Source: a virus
Reading direction: 5' to 3' (one strand)
IMG/VR virus record: IMGVR_UViG_3300042564_002453
Location: 1 to 26,638 of that record
DNA length: 26,638 nucleotides
The position numbers and the translations under genes are program-made. Position 1 is the first letter of the stretch. Each line of letters opens with the position of its first letter. Shown here piece by piece: positions 16,146 through 21,567 of the stretch. The notes below the pieces were generated by a model. That model was not told the origin of the DNA and did not search any database. It saw only the letters and a program-made list of their open reading frames with translations.

Positions 16146-17530
16146 ACTCTAATATTAATATTATTGCTCTTTTGCATTAATTCTTTTTCAATTCCATAAG
16201 ATGTTAAATCAATATGCTCATCGTGTTTACCATTTGGAAAAACTGCAATTTGTTGTAGATAATGTTCATTCCAACTACCCTCTATTAATTTTACTCTTCC
16301 GCTTTCAATAAATGGGCTTACAGACCTTGCCCTTTCAATTTTTGACATTTGCACAAAGTCGCTTTTAATTTCTGCAATATTTAATCTTGTTTGTTGTTTT
16401 ATTAATTGTGCAATACTTTTACCGCTTGCTTTTGGTTCTACATAAATCATGCTTATTTGAACGCCTACAGCTTTTATAAATTCAGGAATGAATTTTAATA
16501 GTTCAGGCATTTCTAAATATTTATCAATAGAAGTTAGTATAATATAATCGTTATTATATTTTCCAGCAATTTGTATTCCTGTAGGGTCGTTTGCGTTATC
16601 TTTTGTATACGCACCATCAATATACATATTCCATTTTATAGGCGGAATTAATTGTCTTGGTATAATTTGAAACCAATTCTTTTTCCATTCACCGCCCTCA
16701 TCAGGCGAAGGAGTTTGCATATATTGACCAGCAAAAGTATATCGGCTTCCTTGCCTAATTTGTTCTAATTCTTCAAAGGTATGTTTTTCTTTCCATAATG
16801 GCTCGTTGTTTTCATTTAAAGCTGGTAAACATAAATGGGTCCACTCTTCCCCACTACCTCCATTTAAAAGAAACCCAGACATATCGTCTTCGTGTAATCT
16901 TTGCATAATTACAATAATTGGAGTATCTCTATCGTTTACACGTGAACGAATTGTGTTGTTAAATCTTTCATTAACCGCTTTTCTTTTTACTTCGCTAAAT
17001 GCATCGTCAGGTTTTAAAGGGTCATCAATAATAATAGCTCCGCTAAATTCTTTTGAATCCGTAACACCCGCACCAAAACCAGTAATCGCACCACCTGAAG
17101 CAGTAGCATAAACACCACCGCTCCAATCATTAAACCATTTTGATTTTGATTGTGCATCTTTTTTAAGTTTCATTTGCCATAGCTTTTGAAACGAATCACT
17201 TTCAATATATTCTTTTGTTTGACTTGAATTATCTAGTGCTAAACTATCGGAATATGATAAGTGTATAAATTTAGAAGAGGGATTTTTTGCAAGTGACCAA
17301 GCAATAAAACATTTAACGGCTAGCTCTGTTTTTCCATAACGTGGCGGAATGTTAATAATAAGCCTTTTTATATTGCCTTTTGCAACTTCTTGAAGTGTGT
17401 TAGCTATTTCTACAAAATGAGGCGCAGTGTTAAAATTGCGCCTTGTATTTTCTTTATATATGTATCTAGTGAAAAATAATAAATCACTTTCACACATTAC
17501 TTTTAAAACCTTTTCTTCATTAGTAAGCAT
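16142..17530 (-). CDS. terL: terminase large subunit
   Basis: A 462-residue protein with both terminase domains. ATPase: Walker A PPRYGKT at residues 62-68, Walker B GAIIIDD at 164-170 with the acidic pair D169-D170, and MQRLHEDD near 209-216 as a coupling motif. Nuclease (RNase H-like): D305 in MYIDGAY, E365 in YVEPKASG, and D437/D441 in KHDEHID. The length is normal for this family. It packages DNA into the procapsid through the portal. The ATG at 17528-17530 overlaps the end of the small subunit gene by 11 bases. All catalytic residues that can be judged are present, so it should be active. Confidence 0.95.
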   Translation of the reverse strand: MLTNEEKVLKVMCESDLLFFTRYIYKENTRRNFNTAPHFVEIANTLQEVAKGNIKRLIINIPPRYGKTELAVKCFIAWSLAKNPSSKFIHLSYSDSLALDNSSQTKEYIESDSFQKLWQMKLKKDAQSKSKWFNDWSGGVYATASGGAITGFGAGVTDSKEFSGAIIIDDPLKPDDAFSEVKRKAVNERFNNTIRSRVNDRDTPIIVIMQRLHEDDMSGFLLNGGSGEEWTHLCLPALNENNEPLWKEKHTFEELEQIRQGSRYTFAGQYMQTPSPDEGGEWKKNWFQIIPRQLIPPIKWNMYIDGAYTKDNANDPTGIQIAGKYNNDYIILTSIDKYLEMPELLKFIPEFIKAVGVQISMIYVEPKASGKSIAQLIKQQTRLNIAEIKSDFVQMSKIERARSVSPFIESGRVKLIEGSWNEHYLQQIAVFPNGKHDEHIDLTSYGIEKELMQKSNNINIRV

Positions 17531-17828
17531 TATCTAAAGCCTCTTTTATTCTTTTTATTTCTGCATCGTCTAAATCCTTAGCCTCGATATTAAAATTAGT
17601 TTGTTTAATTTCTTGAGGTGCTTTTCCAAATACGTGTTCTGCTACAAATAACTGACCTCTTTGGCTTTCTAACAATACTTTTTTAATAAAATGTATCTTT
17701 GCTTCGTCATCTGTTTCTTTATCGTATAATTCCTTTAAAGCAATAGAAAATAAATTGTTTACTTTTTCTTCGTCTACTTTTGGTTTTCTTCCAGCGCCAT
17801 CGCGCGCTCCTCCTTTTGTTTTTTCCAT
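17520..17828 (-). CDS. terS: terminase small subunit
   Basis: A 102-residue protein. It opens MEKTKGGARDGAGRKPKVDEE; the glycine-arginine GGARDGAGRKP block is characteristic of small terminase subunits of many phages. The middle, helical part and the acidic C-terminus (DLDDAEIKRIKEALDNAY) fit the rest. It would bind the packaging site on the concatemer and hand it to the large subunit. It overlaps the large subunit gene by 11 bases and is the first gene of the late operon. A TATATTTG promoter with a hairpin and U6 in the leader lies upstream. Confidence 0.85.
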   Translation of the reverse strand: MEKTKGGARDGAGRKPKVDEEKVNNLFSIALKELYDKETDDEAKIHFIKKVLLESQRGQLFVAEHVFGKAPQEIKQTNFNIEAKDLDDAEIKRIKEALDNAY

Positions 17829-17838
17829 ATTGAAAAAA

Positions 17839-17856
17839 GTATTGATTATTCAATAC
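17839..17856 (-). promoter_or_regulatory. 7-bp inverted repeat followed by U6 in the terminase leader
   Basis: On the minus strand GTATTGA-ATAA-TCAATAC is a perfect 7-bp stem with a 4-base loop, followed at once by six T. It lies between the promoter (17858-17865) and the terS ATG (17826-17828). It may act as a weak early terminator, or as a binding site for a regulator; the AT-rich stem makes the terminator strength uncertain. Confidence 0.5.
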
Positions 17857-17857
17857 G

Positions 17858-17865
17858 CAAATATA
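17858..17865 (-). promoter_or_regulatory. -7 element TATATTTG for the late (terminase) operon
   Basis: TATATTTG preceded directly by T8-G, the tail of the terminator of the lipoprotein gene. The T8-G-TATATTTG-C string (18 bases) is identical to the one at 24851-24868. A clear TTTG at -33 is missing, so activation by a phage factor is possible. Confidence 0.6.
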
Positions 17866-17866
17866 C

Positions 17867-17896
17867 AAAAAAAACCGATACATTACATATCGGTTT
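17867..17896 (-). terminator. intrinsic terminator of the lipoprotein gene
   Basis: On the minus strand, AAACCGATA (17888-17896) pairs with TATCGGTTT (17872-17880) to give a perfect 9-bp stem with a 7-base loop, followed by T8. It starts 4 bases after the stop codon of the lipoprotein gene. The U-tract runs directly into the next promoter. Confidence 0.85.
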
Positions 17897-17900
17897 AAAT

Positions 17901-18206
17901 TTAATTACAAACAGTTCTATGTCTGCTATACCTTGTAAGTGTATTATTTGTATTAGTATAAGTTTGCAAAGGTAAAATTACACCATTAGTTGTGCAATCT
18001 GTTGAAGTAGAATTTACTACATTTAAAACAAAATACCAACCAGTTGAGCTACCTTGTCCTGTATTCCAATTATACGTGTAATCGTTATATTCTAAAACCT
18101 TATAACAATTACAATATACAAGTTGTGTTGTTGGCGTTGGTACTTCATCTGTTGAACACGCTACCATTCCGATAGCAAGTGTTACTAATAATAATATTTT
18201 TTTCAT
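17901..18206 (-). CDS. small secreted lipoprotein
   Basis: A 101-residue protein with a classic lipoprotein signal: MKKILLLVTLAIGMVACSTDE, basic N-terminus, hydrophobic core and Cys17 as the acylated residue (lipobox GMVAC). The mature part is Thr/Asn/Tyr-rich and has cysteines at about positions 32, 34, 74 and near the C-terminus (RTVCN). It would be anchored in a host membrane. It has its own promoter 4 bases upstream of the ATG and its own terminator, so it is a separate transcription unit between the accessory genes and terminase. This suggests a moron, for example for superinfection exclusion or host conversion, which is inference. Confidence 0.75.
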   Translation of the reverse strand: MKKILLLVTLAIGMVACSTDEVPTPTTQLVYCNCYKVLEYNDYTYNWNTGQGSSTGWYFVLNVVNSTSTDCTTNGVILPLQTYTNTNNTLTRYSRHRTVCN

Positions 18207-18210
18207 ATTA

Positions 18211-18218
18211 CAAATATA
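18211..18218 (-). promoter_or_regulatory. -7 element TATATTTG for the lipoprotein gene
   Basis: TATATTTG on the minus strand ends 4 bases before the ATG at 18204-18206, so the transcript is likely to be leaderless or to have only a few bases. No good TTTG -33 element seen. Confidence 0.5.
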
Positions 18219-18229
18219 CTTATTTATTT

Positions 18230-18757
18230 TTAATTATTAACAACTTTATCAAACATTTCAGGATTCATATCTCTTAATTTTAACCAATCGTTATCTGTAT
18301 ATTCTGTAACTAATACGTCCCAATACTTTTTAGTTTTAAAATCGTTATTAGCTTTTAGAAAAGTTGCTACTTGCAAATTATTCATTCTATTTTTAATTTT
18401 TATTTTAATTACAGGTTGATAACTATAAAATAACTTGCTATTATTTTGTTTTTGCTTTTCTATGTAATTATAATAATCTTGTATGTATTTTTTATCTTGA
18501 GTTTGAAATGCTTTGATAATTAATTTAGTTGCTGGGTCTAATTTATAATATTTTATTTTTTTTCTTAAATTATAAATATTGGTTCTATCTGTTTTTATAT
18601 CATTTCCTATTTTTTCAAATAACTTACCTATTGGTAATTTTAATTTATTAGTTAGCATTTCAGCGTACATCGCTTTTAAAACTATAGGAACTACTTTTCT
18701 ATTTGGTTTGGATATATCAATTCCTAAATTTTGTTTAATATCTTCTATGGTTATCAT
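18230..18757 (-). CDS. HTH-like protein, possible late transcription regulator
   Basis: A 175-residue, very basic protein. The N-terminal block NRKVVPIVLKAMYAEMLTNKLKLPIGKLFEKIGNDIKTDRTNIYNLRKKIKYY has the spacing of a helix-turn-helix of the DnaA-domain-4 type (helix, L-P-h-x-x-h-x-x-x-h-G-x-D-x-T-x-h-x-x-L). The second half is helical and rich in Asn, Lys and Tyr. It is the last gene before the late operon, the position held by late regulators (for example ArpU or Q in other phages), and only a lipoprotein gene separates it from terS. The ATG follows a 20-base box shared with two other gene starts. DNA binding is likely; the late-regulator role is inference from position. Confidence 0.65.
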   Translation of the reverse strand: MITIEDIKQNLGIDISKPNRKVVPIVLKAMYAEMLTNKLKLPIGKLFEKIGNDIKTDRTNIYNLRKKIKYYKLDPATKLIIKAFQTQDKKYIQDYYNYIEKQKQNNSKLFYSYQPVIKIKIKNRMNNLQVATFLKANNDFKTKKYWDVLVTEYTDNDWLKLRDMNPEMFDKVVNN

Positions 18758-18774
18758 ATCTTATTTGTTTTTAA
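18755..18774 (-). promoter_or_regulatory. shared 20-nt gene-start box, copy 1
   Basis: The minus-strand string TTAAAAACAAATAAGATATG ends in the ATG of the 18230-18757 gene. An identical copy is at 20696-20715 and one with a single mismatch at 20355-20374. It also holds the original TAA of the upstream gene. It probably serves as a translation-initiation region in the absence of Shine-Dalgarno sites. Confidence 0.7.
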
Positions 18775-18841
18775 GTTTTTTAATAAAGTAATTGAAATCC
18801 ATACTTCCTTTTAGACCATATTCTTGCTGATACTTTCCACT
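18761..18841 (-). pseudogene. in-frame continuation of the MKNIHVLP-family gene after a TGA
   Basis: Directly after the TGA at 18842-18844 the same frame stays open for 26 more codons (SGKYQQEYGL ... KKLKNK) to a TAA at 18761-18763. That end fits the C-terminal region of the related gene at 20354, which continues after the shared KYSEEDM block (EAGHKKGFSG ... EQLKKNKI). A single base change such as CGA to TGA would explain the stop. Confidence 0.65.
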
Positions 18842-19582
18842 TCATACTCCATTTTCAAATGCTTCTTTCATATCTTCCTCACTATACTTATTCTTGTTTT
18901 GTTCTTGTTGCCATTTAGATATTTCAATGTACTTACCGTAATGTTTTTCTTGCCATTCTTTAAATGATAAAGATTCTCCATAAATTACCACTGCAAAAGA
19001 AAATATAGATTCTCTTTTTAATTGATGAAATTGTACATTAAAATCATAATTATTTTCTAATAAATTTTCTAAAGATGATGTATTAACTTCTTCAAGTGTT
19101 TCCTGTTTTTCAGTTTCAATAGTGCAACCATAACTACCATTTACTATTGGTAATTTTTGTTTAGATTCTTCTTTTGGAATGATTATCATATATTCATAAG
19201 GACTATATATTTCTTTAAAACTTCTAAACTTTTCAACTTCAACCTCCTCACAAGTAGGATTTTTAACAAACCATTGTAAGAACTCATCATCAATAGCTTG
19301 AACACCATCTTTGATAAGGTCTTGGTCTGTTGTAAGAATGATTTTTTTGTCTGATTTATCAAGATTGCAATTTGTATATTTTCTTATGTAATTTGTGCTT
19401 TTATTAAAAAAATAATCCCCATCTTTAATTTCTTCATCAGAAGTAATGTAGATGTTTTGGTTTTTATGAATCAAAGTATTTTGACTTTCGTGATTATCTA
19501 AATCTAATATATTATTAAAACTTAAATATAATTTACTTGGCTTGTCTGTTGGAATTACCCATAAATTTCTTTTCTTTTCCAT
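18842..19582 (-). CDS. MKNIHVLP/TDKPSRL-family phage protein, N-terminus altered by GIY-YIG insertion, C-terminus cut by TGA
   Basis: A 246-residue protein. The block VIPTDKPSKLYL, followed by NIYITSDEEIKDGDYF, is the signature of a Bacteroidetes phage protein family that usually begins MKNIHVLPTDKPSRL. Here the N-terminus reads MEKKRNLWVIP: its first codons are the last codons of the overlapping GIY-YIG gene read in another frame. The normal start, MKNIHVLP, survives as a stub at 20357. The C-terminus ends shortly after QNKNKYSEEDMKEAFENGV at a TGA, with 26 more codons in frame. Function of the family is unknown. The protein may be translated from the new start or may be decaying. Confidence 0.7.
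   Translation of the reverse strand: MEKKRNLWVIPTDKPSKLYLSFNNILDLDNHESQNTLIHKNQNIYITSDEEIKDGDYFFNKSTNYIRKYTNCNLDKSDKKIILTTDQDLIKDGVQAIDDEFLQWFVKNPTCEEVEVEKFRSFKEIYSPYEYMIIIPKEESKQKLPIVNGSYGCTIETEKQETLEEVNTSSLENLLENNYDFNVQFHQLKRESIFSFAVVIYGESLSFKEWQEKHYGKYIEISKWQQEQNKNKYSEEDMKEAFENGV
18866..18909 (-). repeat. 44-bp exact direct repeat, copy 1
   Basis: A 44-base stretch identical to 20468-20511, same orientation, encoding the EQNKNKYSEEDMK block in two otherwise different proteins. The identity at all codon positions points to recent duplication or recombination. Confidence 0.9.
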
Positions 19583-20283
19583 ATAAAATTATTTGCTGTT
19601 GTTCTATTGTATTTTGGATTAACACATTGTGTTATACAAGAACATCTTGTTAATGTTTTCTTTGATGCTTCTGTAACAGAATTATATTCTGCTATAAAAT
19701 TATTGTTTAAATCATACTGTAATACTGCAATTGGTTTTTTACCTGGTGTAGGATTATTTTTTCTTCTAACTTTTTCTTTTTCTAACTTTATTAATATGTT
19801 ATCAACTTTATCTGAAGAATATTTTTCTTTATATAACCATATAAAATTATTACAAGTTAATACTTTACCGTTAAGAGCAGCATATAAAGCTTGTCTATGA
19901 ATTTTAAGTTCTTTACAAATAGTTTCTATGTTAATCCACTCTTTGACAATATTTCCTTTTAAATCTATTTGATACGTTGGAGTTATTCTGTTTTGAGAAC
20001 CTTTTCTTCCTTCTCCTCCATCAGTAAAATTTACAAGAGTACCTTTTCCTAAGTCTTTTCTTCCATATAGAGCAATAAGCTCTATTTCTTTTAAACAAGC
20101 TTCTTCCCAAGATAGATTATCAAAAACTATATCTAATTTGTGTTCAGTTTTGTTTATAATTTTTTTAAAGTAATCAGTTCTTAGTGATAGATTTTTTGCT
20201 CTTTTGTATTTAGTATCAGAACCTATTCCTACATAGAAGATTTCATTCTTATCAAGTCTTGTATAAGTATATACGTATGCCAT
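19555..20283 (-). CDS. GIY-YIG homing endonuclease with NUMOD-type DNA-binding repeats
   Basis: A 242-residue protein. Residues 1-95 are a GIY-YIG nuclease: VYTY at 4-7 and YVGIG at 17-21 are the two strands, a basic segment KYKRAK at 25-30 follows, and E66 in CLKEIELIALYG is the probable metal ligand; NFTDGGEG at 85-92 closes the domain. The C-terminal part has two similar modules, YQIDLKGNIVKEWINIETIC and LQYDLNNNFIAEYNSVTEAS, each ending in NNFIW, as in NUMOD1 DNA-binding repeats. It would cut an allele without the insert and spread by repair. It has its own promoter, and its last codons supply a new start codon for the next gene. Confidence 0.85.
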   Translation of the reverse strand: MAYVYTYTRLDKNEIFYVGIGSDTKYKRAKNLSLRTDYFKKIINKTEHKLDIVFDNLSWEEACLKEIELIALYGRKDLGKGTLVNFTDGGEGRKGSQNRITPTYQIDLKGNIVKEWINIETICKELKIHRQALYAALNGKVLTCNNFIWLYKEKYSSDKVDNILIKLEKEKVRRKNNPTPGKKPIAVLQYDLNNNFIAEYNSVTEASKKTLTRCSCITQCVNPKYNRTTANNFIWKRKEIYG

Positions 20284-20307
20284 TTGTATTAAATTTTTAG
20301 TTCAATA

Positions 20308-20315
20308 CAAAGATA
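20308..20315 (-). promoter_or_regulatory. -7 element TATCTTTG for the GIY-YIG gene
   Basis: TATCTTTG lies 24 bases upstream of the ATG at 20281-20283. The leader can form an 8-bp A/T-rich hairpin (GTATTGAA pairing with TTTAATAC). A 14-bp palindrome, TACCAA-AG-TTGGTA at 20325-20338, lies just upstream and covers part of the -20 to -30 region, so it could be an operator; it is also the insertion junction. Confidence 0.5.
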
Positions 20316-20321
20316 CAATAA

Positions 20322-20357
20322 TTATACCAACTTTGGTAATACGTGTATGTTTTTCAT
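20322..20357 (-). pseudogene. stub of a MKNIHVLP-family gene cut by the GIY-YIG cassette
   Basis: A frame of 11 codons, MKNIHVLPKLV, then TAA. The first eight residues are the standard start of the family whose remaining part lies at 18842-19582. Its ATG overlaps the upstream stop (ATGA) and it is preceded by a gene-start box with 19 of 20 bases equal to two others. This is the old start of the interrupted gene. Confidence 0.65.
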
Positions 20358-20698
20358 ATCTTATTTTTTTTTAATTGTTCAAACCATTCTTCAAAAGATA
20401 ACTCTTTCCAATTTTCTATGTTTGGATAACCACTAAATCCTTTTTTATGACCAGCTTCAAAAGATAGTTTCATATCTTCCTCACTATACTTATTCTTGTT
20501 TTGTTCTTGTTTTTCAAAACCATATTTCTCAATAAGTCTTATAGCTTGTGCTTCGTTACCACATTCAAGACAGAATTTAATGTGTTGTAATAAACCATAT
20601 TCAAGTGTTTCTTGTTTATCAAAATCAATAAACTCATAAGCGTTACTTCTATTAGCCAATACTTCTTCTTTTGGTATTATTTTAAATTCGTGTTTCAT
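20354..20698 (-). CDS. accessory phage protein with C-terminal KYSEEDM/FEEWFEQ module
   Basis: A 114-residue protein, MKHEFKIIPKEEVLANRSNAY at the start. The N-terminal 55 residues are unique; the C-terminal half has KYSEEDMKLSFEAG followed by LSFEEWFEQLKKNKI, a tail module found on many unrelated small Bacteroidetes phage proteins. A 44-base part of it is identical to the downstream gene at 18866. The start at ATG 20696-20698 is fixed by the shared gene-start box. Function unknown; the module may be a partner-binding tail. Confidence 0.75.
   Translation of the reverse strand: MKHEFKIIPKEEVLANRSNAYEFIDFDKQETLEYGLLQHIKFCLECGNEAQAIRLIEKYGFEKQEQNKNKYSEEDMKLSFEAGHKKGFSGYPNIENWKELSFEEWFEQLKKNKI
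20355..20374 (-). promoter_or_regulatory. shared gene-start box, copy 3 (before the stub)
   Basis: This 20-base string ends at the ATG of the stub and has one mismatch to copies at 18755 and 20696. It shows that the stub start was a genuine gene start. Confidence 0.65.
20468..20511 (-). repeat. 44-bp exact direct repeat, copy 2
   Basis: Identical to 18866-18909, same orientation, about 1.6 kb apart. Recombination between the copies would delete the GIY-YIG cassette and the stub. Confidence 0.9.
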
Positions 20699-20715
20699 AT
20701 CTTATTTGTTTTTAA
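20696..20715 (-). promoter_or_regulatory. shared 20-nt gene-start box, copy 2
   Basis: Exact copy of the box at 18755-18774, ending in the ATG of the 20354-20698 gene. Confidence 0.7.
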
Positions 20716-20939
20716 TAATAATATTTTATTTTTTCTTTTTCTTTTTCTTTATATTTAAATAAGTGTGTTTTTGCATCTTCTAAATTATCAAATAAGCAAT
20801 ACTTTTCTTGATATTCACTTCCAAACCATAAAAAATTAAGTTCTTTATCAATACCTTCCCAAAAAGGGAAATCTCTGCGTTGTGGTATAAACTTACCGTT
20901 TATTTCTTTTACCCTGTATTTTTTAAAAATGTTTTTCAT
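20712..20939 (-). CDS. small accessory protein, unknown function
   Basis: A 75-residue protein starting MKNIFKKYRVKEINGKFIPQ, then DFPFWEGIDKELNFLWFG. Basic and aromatic-rich, with a long Lys/Glu stretch near the C-terminus (KEKEKEKIKYYY). The repeated pattern IPQRRDFPFWEGI resembles small Bacteroidetes phage proteins, but no function is known. It lies 3 bases after the upstream gene, within a block of short accessory genes read from the 21568 promoter. Confidence 0.65.
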   Translation of the reverse strand: MKNIFKKYRVKEINGKFIPQRRDFPFWEGIDKELNFLWFGSEYQEKYCLFDNLEDAKTHLFKYKEKEKEKIKYYY

Positions 20940-20942
20940 ATA

Positions 20943-21176
20943 TTATTTATTAAATGTTTCGTTGTATAAATGGATTGCAAAAATTCTTGAATCATTATCA
21001 AAAATTAAATTACTTTGTTCGGATTTTTGTTTGTAGCCCTCTATAAATGCTTCTAATTTCTGTTCCTTATCCATTTCTAATGCTTGATTAAAAAGACCTA
21101 TAAATTGCATCTCTTGTTCGTGAGTAAAATGAATAGATAATGCCTCTTGTAAAAATTCTACTGCTGTCTGTTCCAT
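20943..21176 (-). CDS. small accessory protein, unknown function
   Basis: A 77-residue protein beginning MEQTAVEFLQEALSIHFTHEQ. The N-terminal TAVEFLxEAL and the later HEQEMQFIGLFNQALEMDKEQ are patterns of a small helical protein common in Bacteroidetes phages, where a tail like FAIHLYNETFNK often follows. Acidic and helical, with no membrane segment. It precedes the 20712 gene by 3 bases and probably shares its transcript. The family is familiar but of unknown role. Confidence 0.7.
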   Translation of the reverse strand: MEQTAVEFLQEALSIHFTHEQEMQFIGLFNQALEMDKEQKLEAFIEGYKQKSEQSNLIFDNDSRIFAIHLYNETFNK

Positions 21177-21194
21177 ATATTATTTGTTTAATTA

Positions 21195-21455
21195 TTACTC
21201 TGTTATTCTTTCGTAATTCTTTCTTATTACTGTTTCTATTTGATAACCCATTTGATTTAAATAAGTTCCTTTGCTTATTTGTTTGCTATCGAAAATAACC
21301 TCAAGCATAGGCTCTAATGATTTTTCAAGTTGTTCGCCTTTGTCTATTATTTCTTTAGCTAATAAACTATTGGCTTTAATATTGTTTAGCTCTGTAATTA
21401 GTAAATAACTTAGTACTGCTATTTTGTGGCTCTGCTGGTGGTGTTTTTTGCTCAT
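21195..21455 (-). CDS. small accessory protein, first gene after leader RNA 2
   Basis: An 86-residue helical protein, MSKKHHQQSHKIAVLSYLLI at the start, then ELNNIKANSLLAKEIIDKGEQLEKSLEPML. No known motif. It is the first coding gene after the structured leader at 21466-21564 and the promoter at 21568-21599, and heads a run of short genes. Whatever that leader senses, this gene is its direct target. Function unknown. Confidence 0.65.
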   Translation of the reverse strand: MSKKHHQQSHKIAVLSYLLITELNNIKANSLLAKEIIDKGEQLEKSLEPMLEVIFDSKQISKGTYLNQMGYQIETVIRKNYERITE

Positions 21456-21465
21456 AATATTTTAA

Positions 21466-21564
21466 ATAAAAATGCCTACCTGTATTTGCGTTGGCTTCAA
21501 CCTCAACACTCCTACAAATAGGCTAATATTGTTAAACTTACTAAATTGTTGAAGCGTAAGTATG
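21466..21564 (-). ncRNA. structured 5' leader RNA 2 with kissing-loop-like terminator hairpin
   Basis: Hairpin I: ACTTAC (21556-21561) pairs with GTAAGT (21536-21541), a 6-bp stem starting at the expected transcript start, with a 14-base loop that includes GCTTCAAC (21548-21555). Hairpin II spans 21474-21523: outer GCC/GGC, middle TATTTG/CAAATA (21515-21520 with 21483-21488), and an inner stem around GUUGA...CCAAC whose apex contains GTTGAAGC (21494-21501), perfectly complementary to the loop of hairpin I. It is followed by ATTTTTATTT, then the ATG at 21453-21455. The arrangement looks like an intrinsic terminator controlled by loop-loop pairing. A second option is the CCTA/TAGG pairing at 21511-21522, which would compete. 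A short GTG frame (VLRLKPTQIQVGIFI) also lies inside hairpin II. Not recognised as a known riboswitch. Confidence 0.55.
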
Positions 21565-21567
21565 ATG

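Larger units (their letters stand above)
19553..20332 (-). mobile_element. GIY-YIG homing endonuclease cassette inserted in a MKNIHVLP-family gene
   Basis: The flanks reconstruct a gene start: the upstream side carries MKNIHVLP in frame up to CCAA (20329-20332), the downstream side continues ...VIPTDKPSK from CCAA (19549-19552). The two junction sequences GTATTACCAA and GTAATTCCAA agree at 8 of 10 bases. Between them lie a promoter and the GIY-YIG gene, about 780 bases. Exact ends are uncertain by a few bases. Confidence 0.6.

Noticed and set aside
16806-17111. 101-codon plus-strand frame opposite terL
   Set aside because: Lies across the Walker B region of terminase, so it is a by-product of conserved codons on the other strand.
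18866-20511. CRISPR array from the 44-bp repeats
   Set aside because: Only two copies 1.6 kb apart, both within coding frames; no spacer structure and no cas genes.
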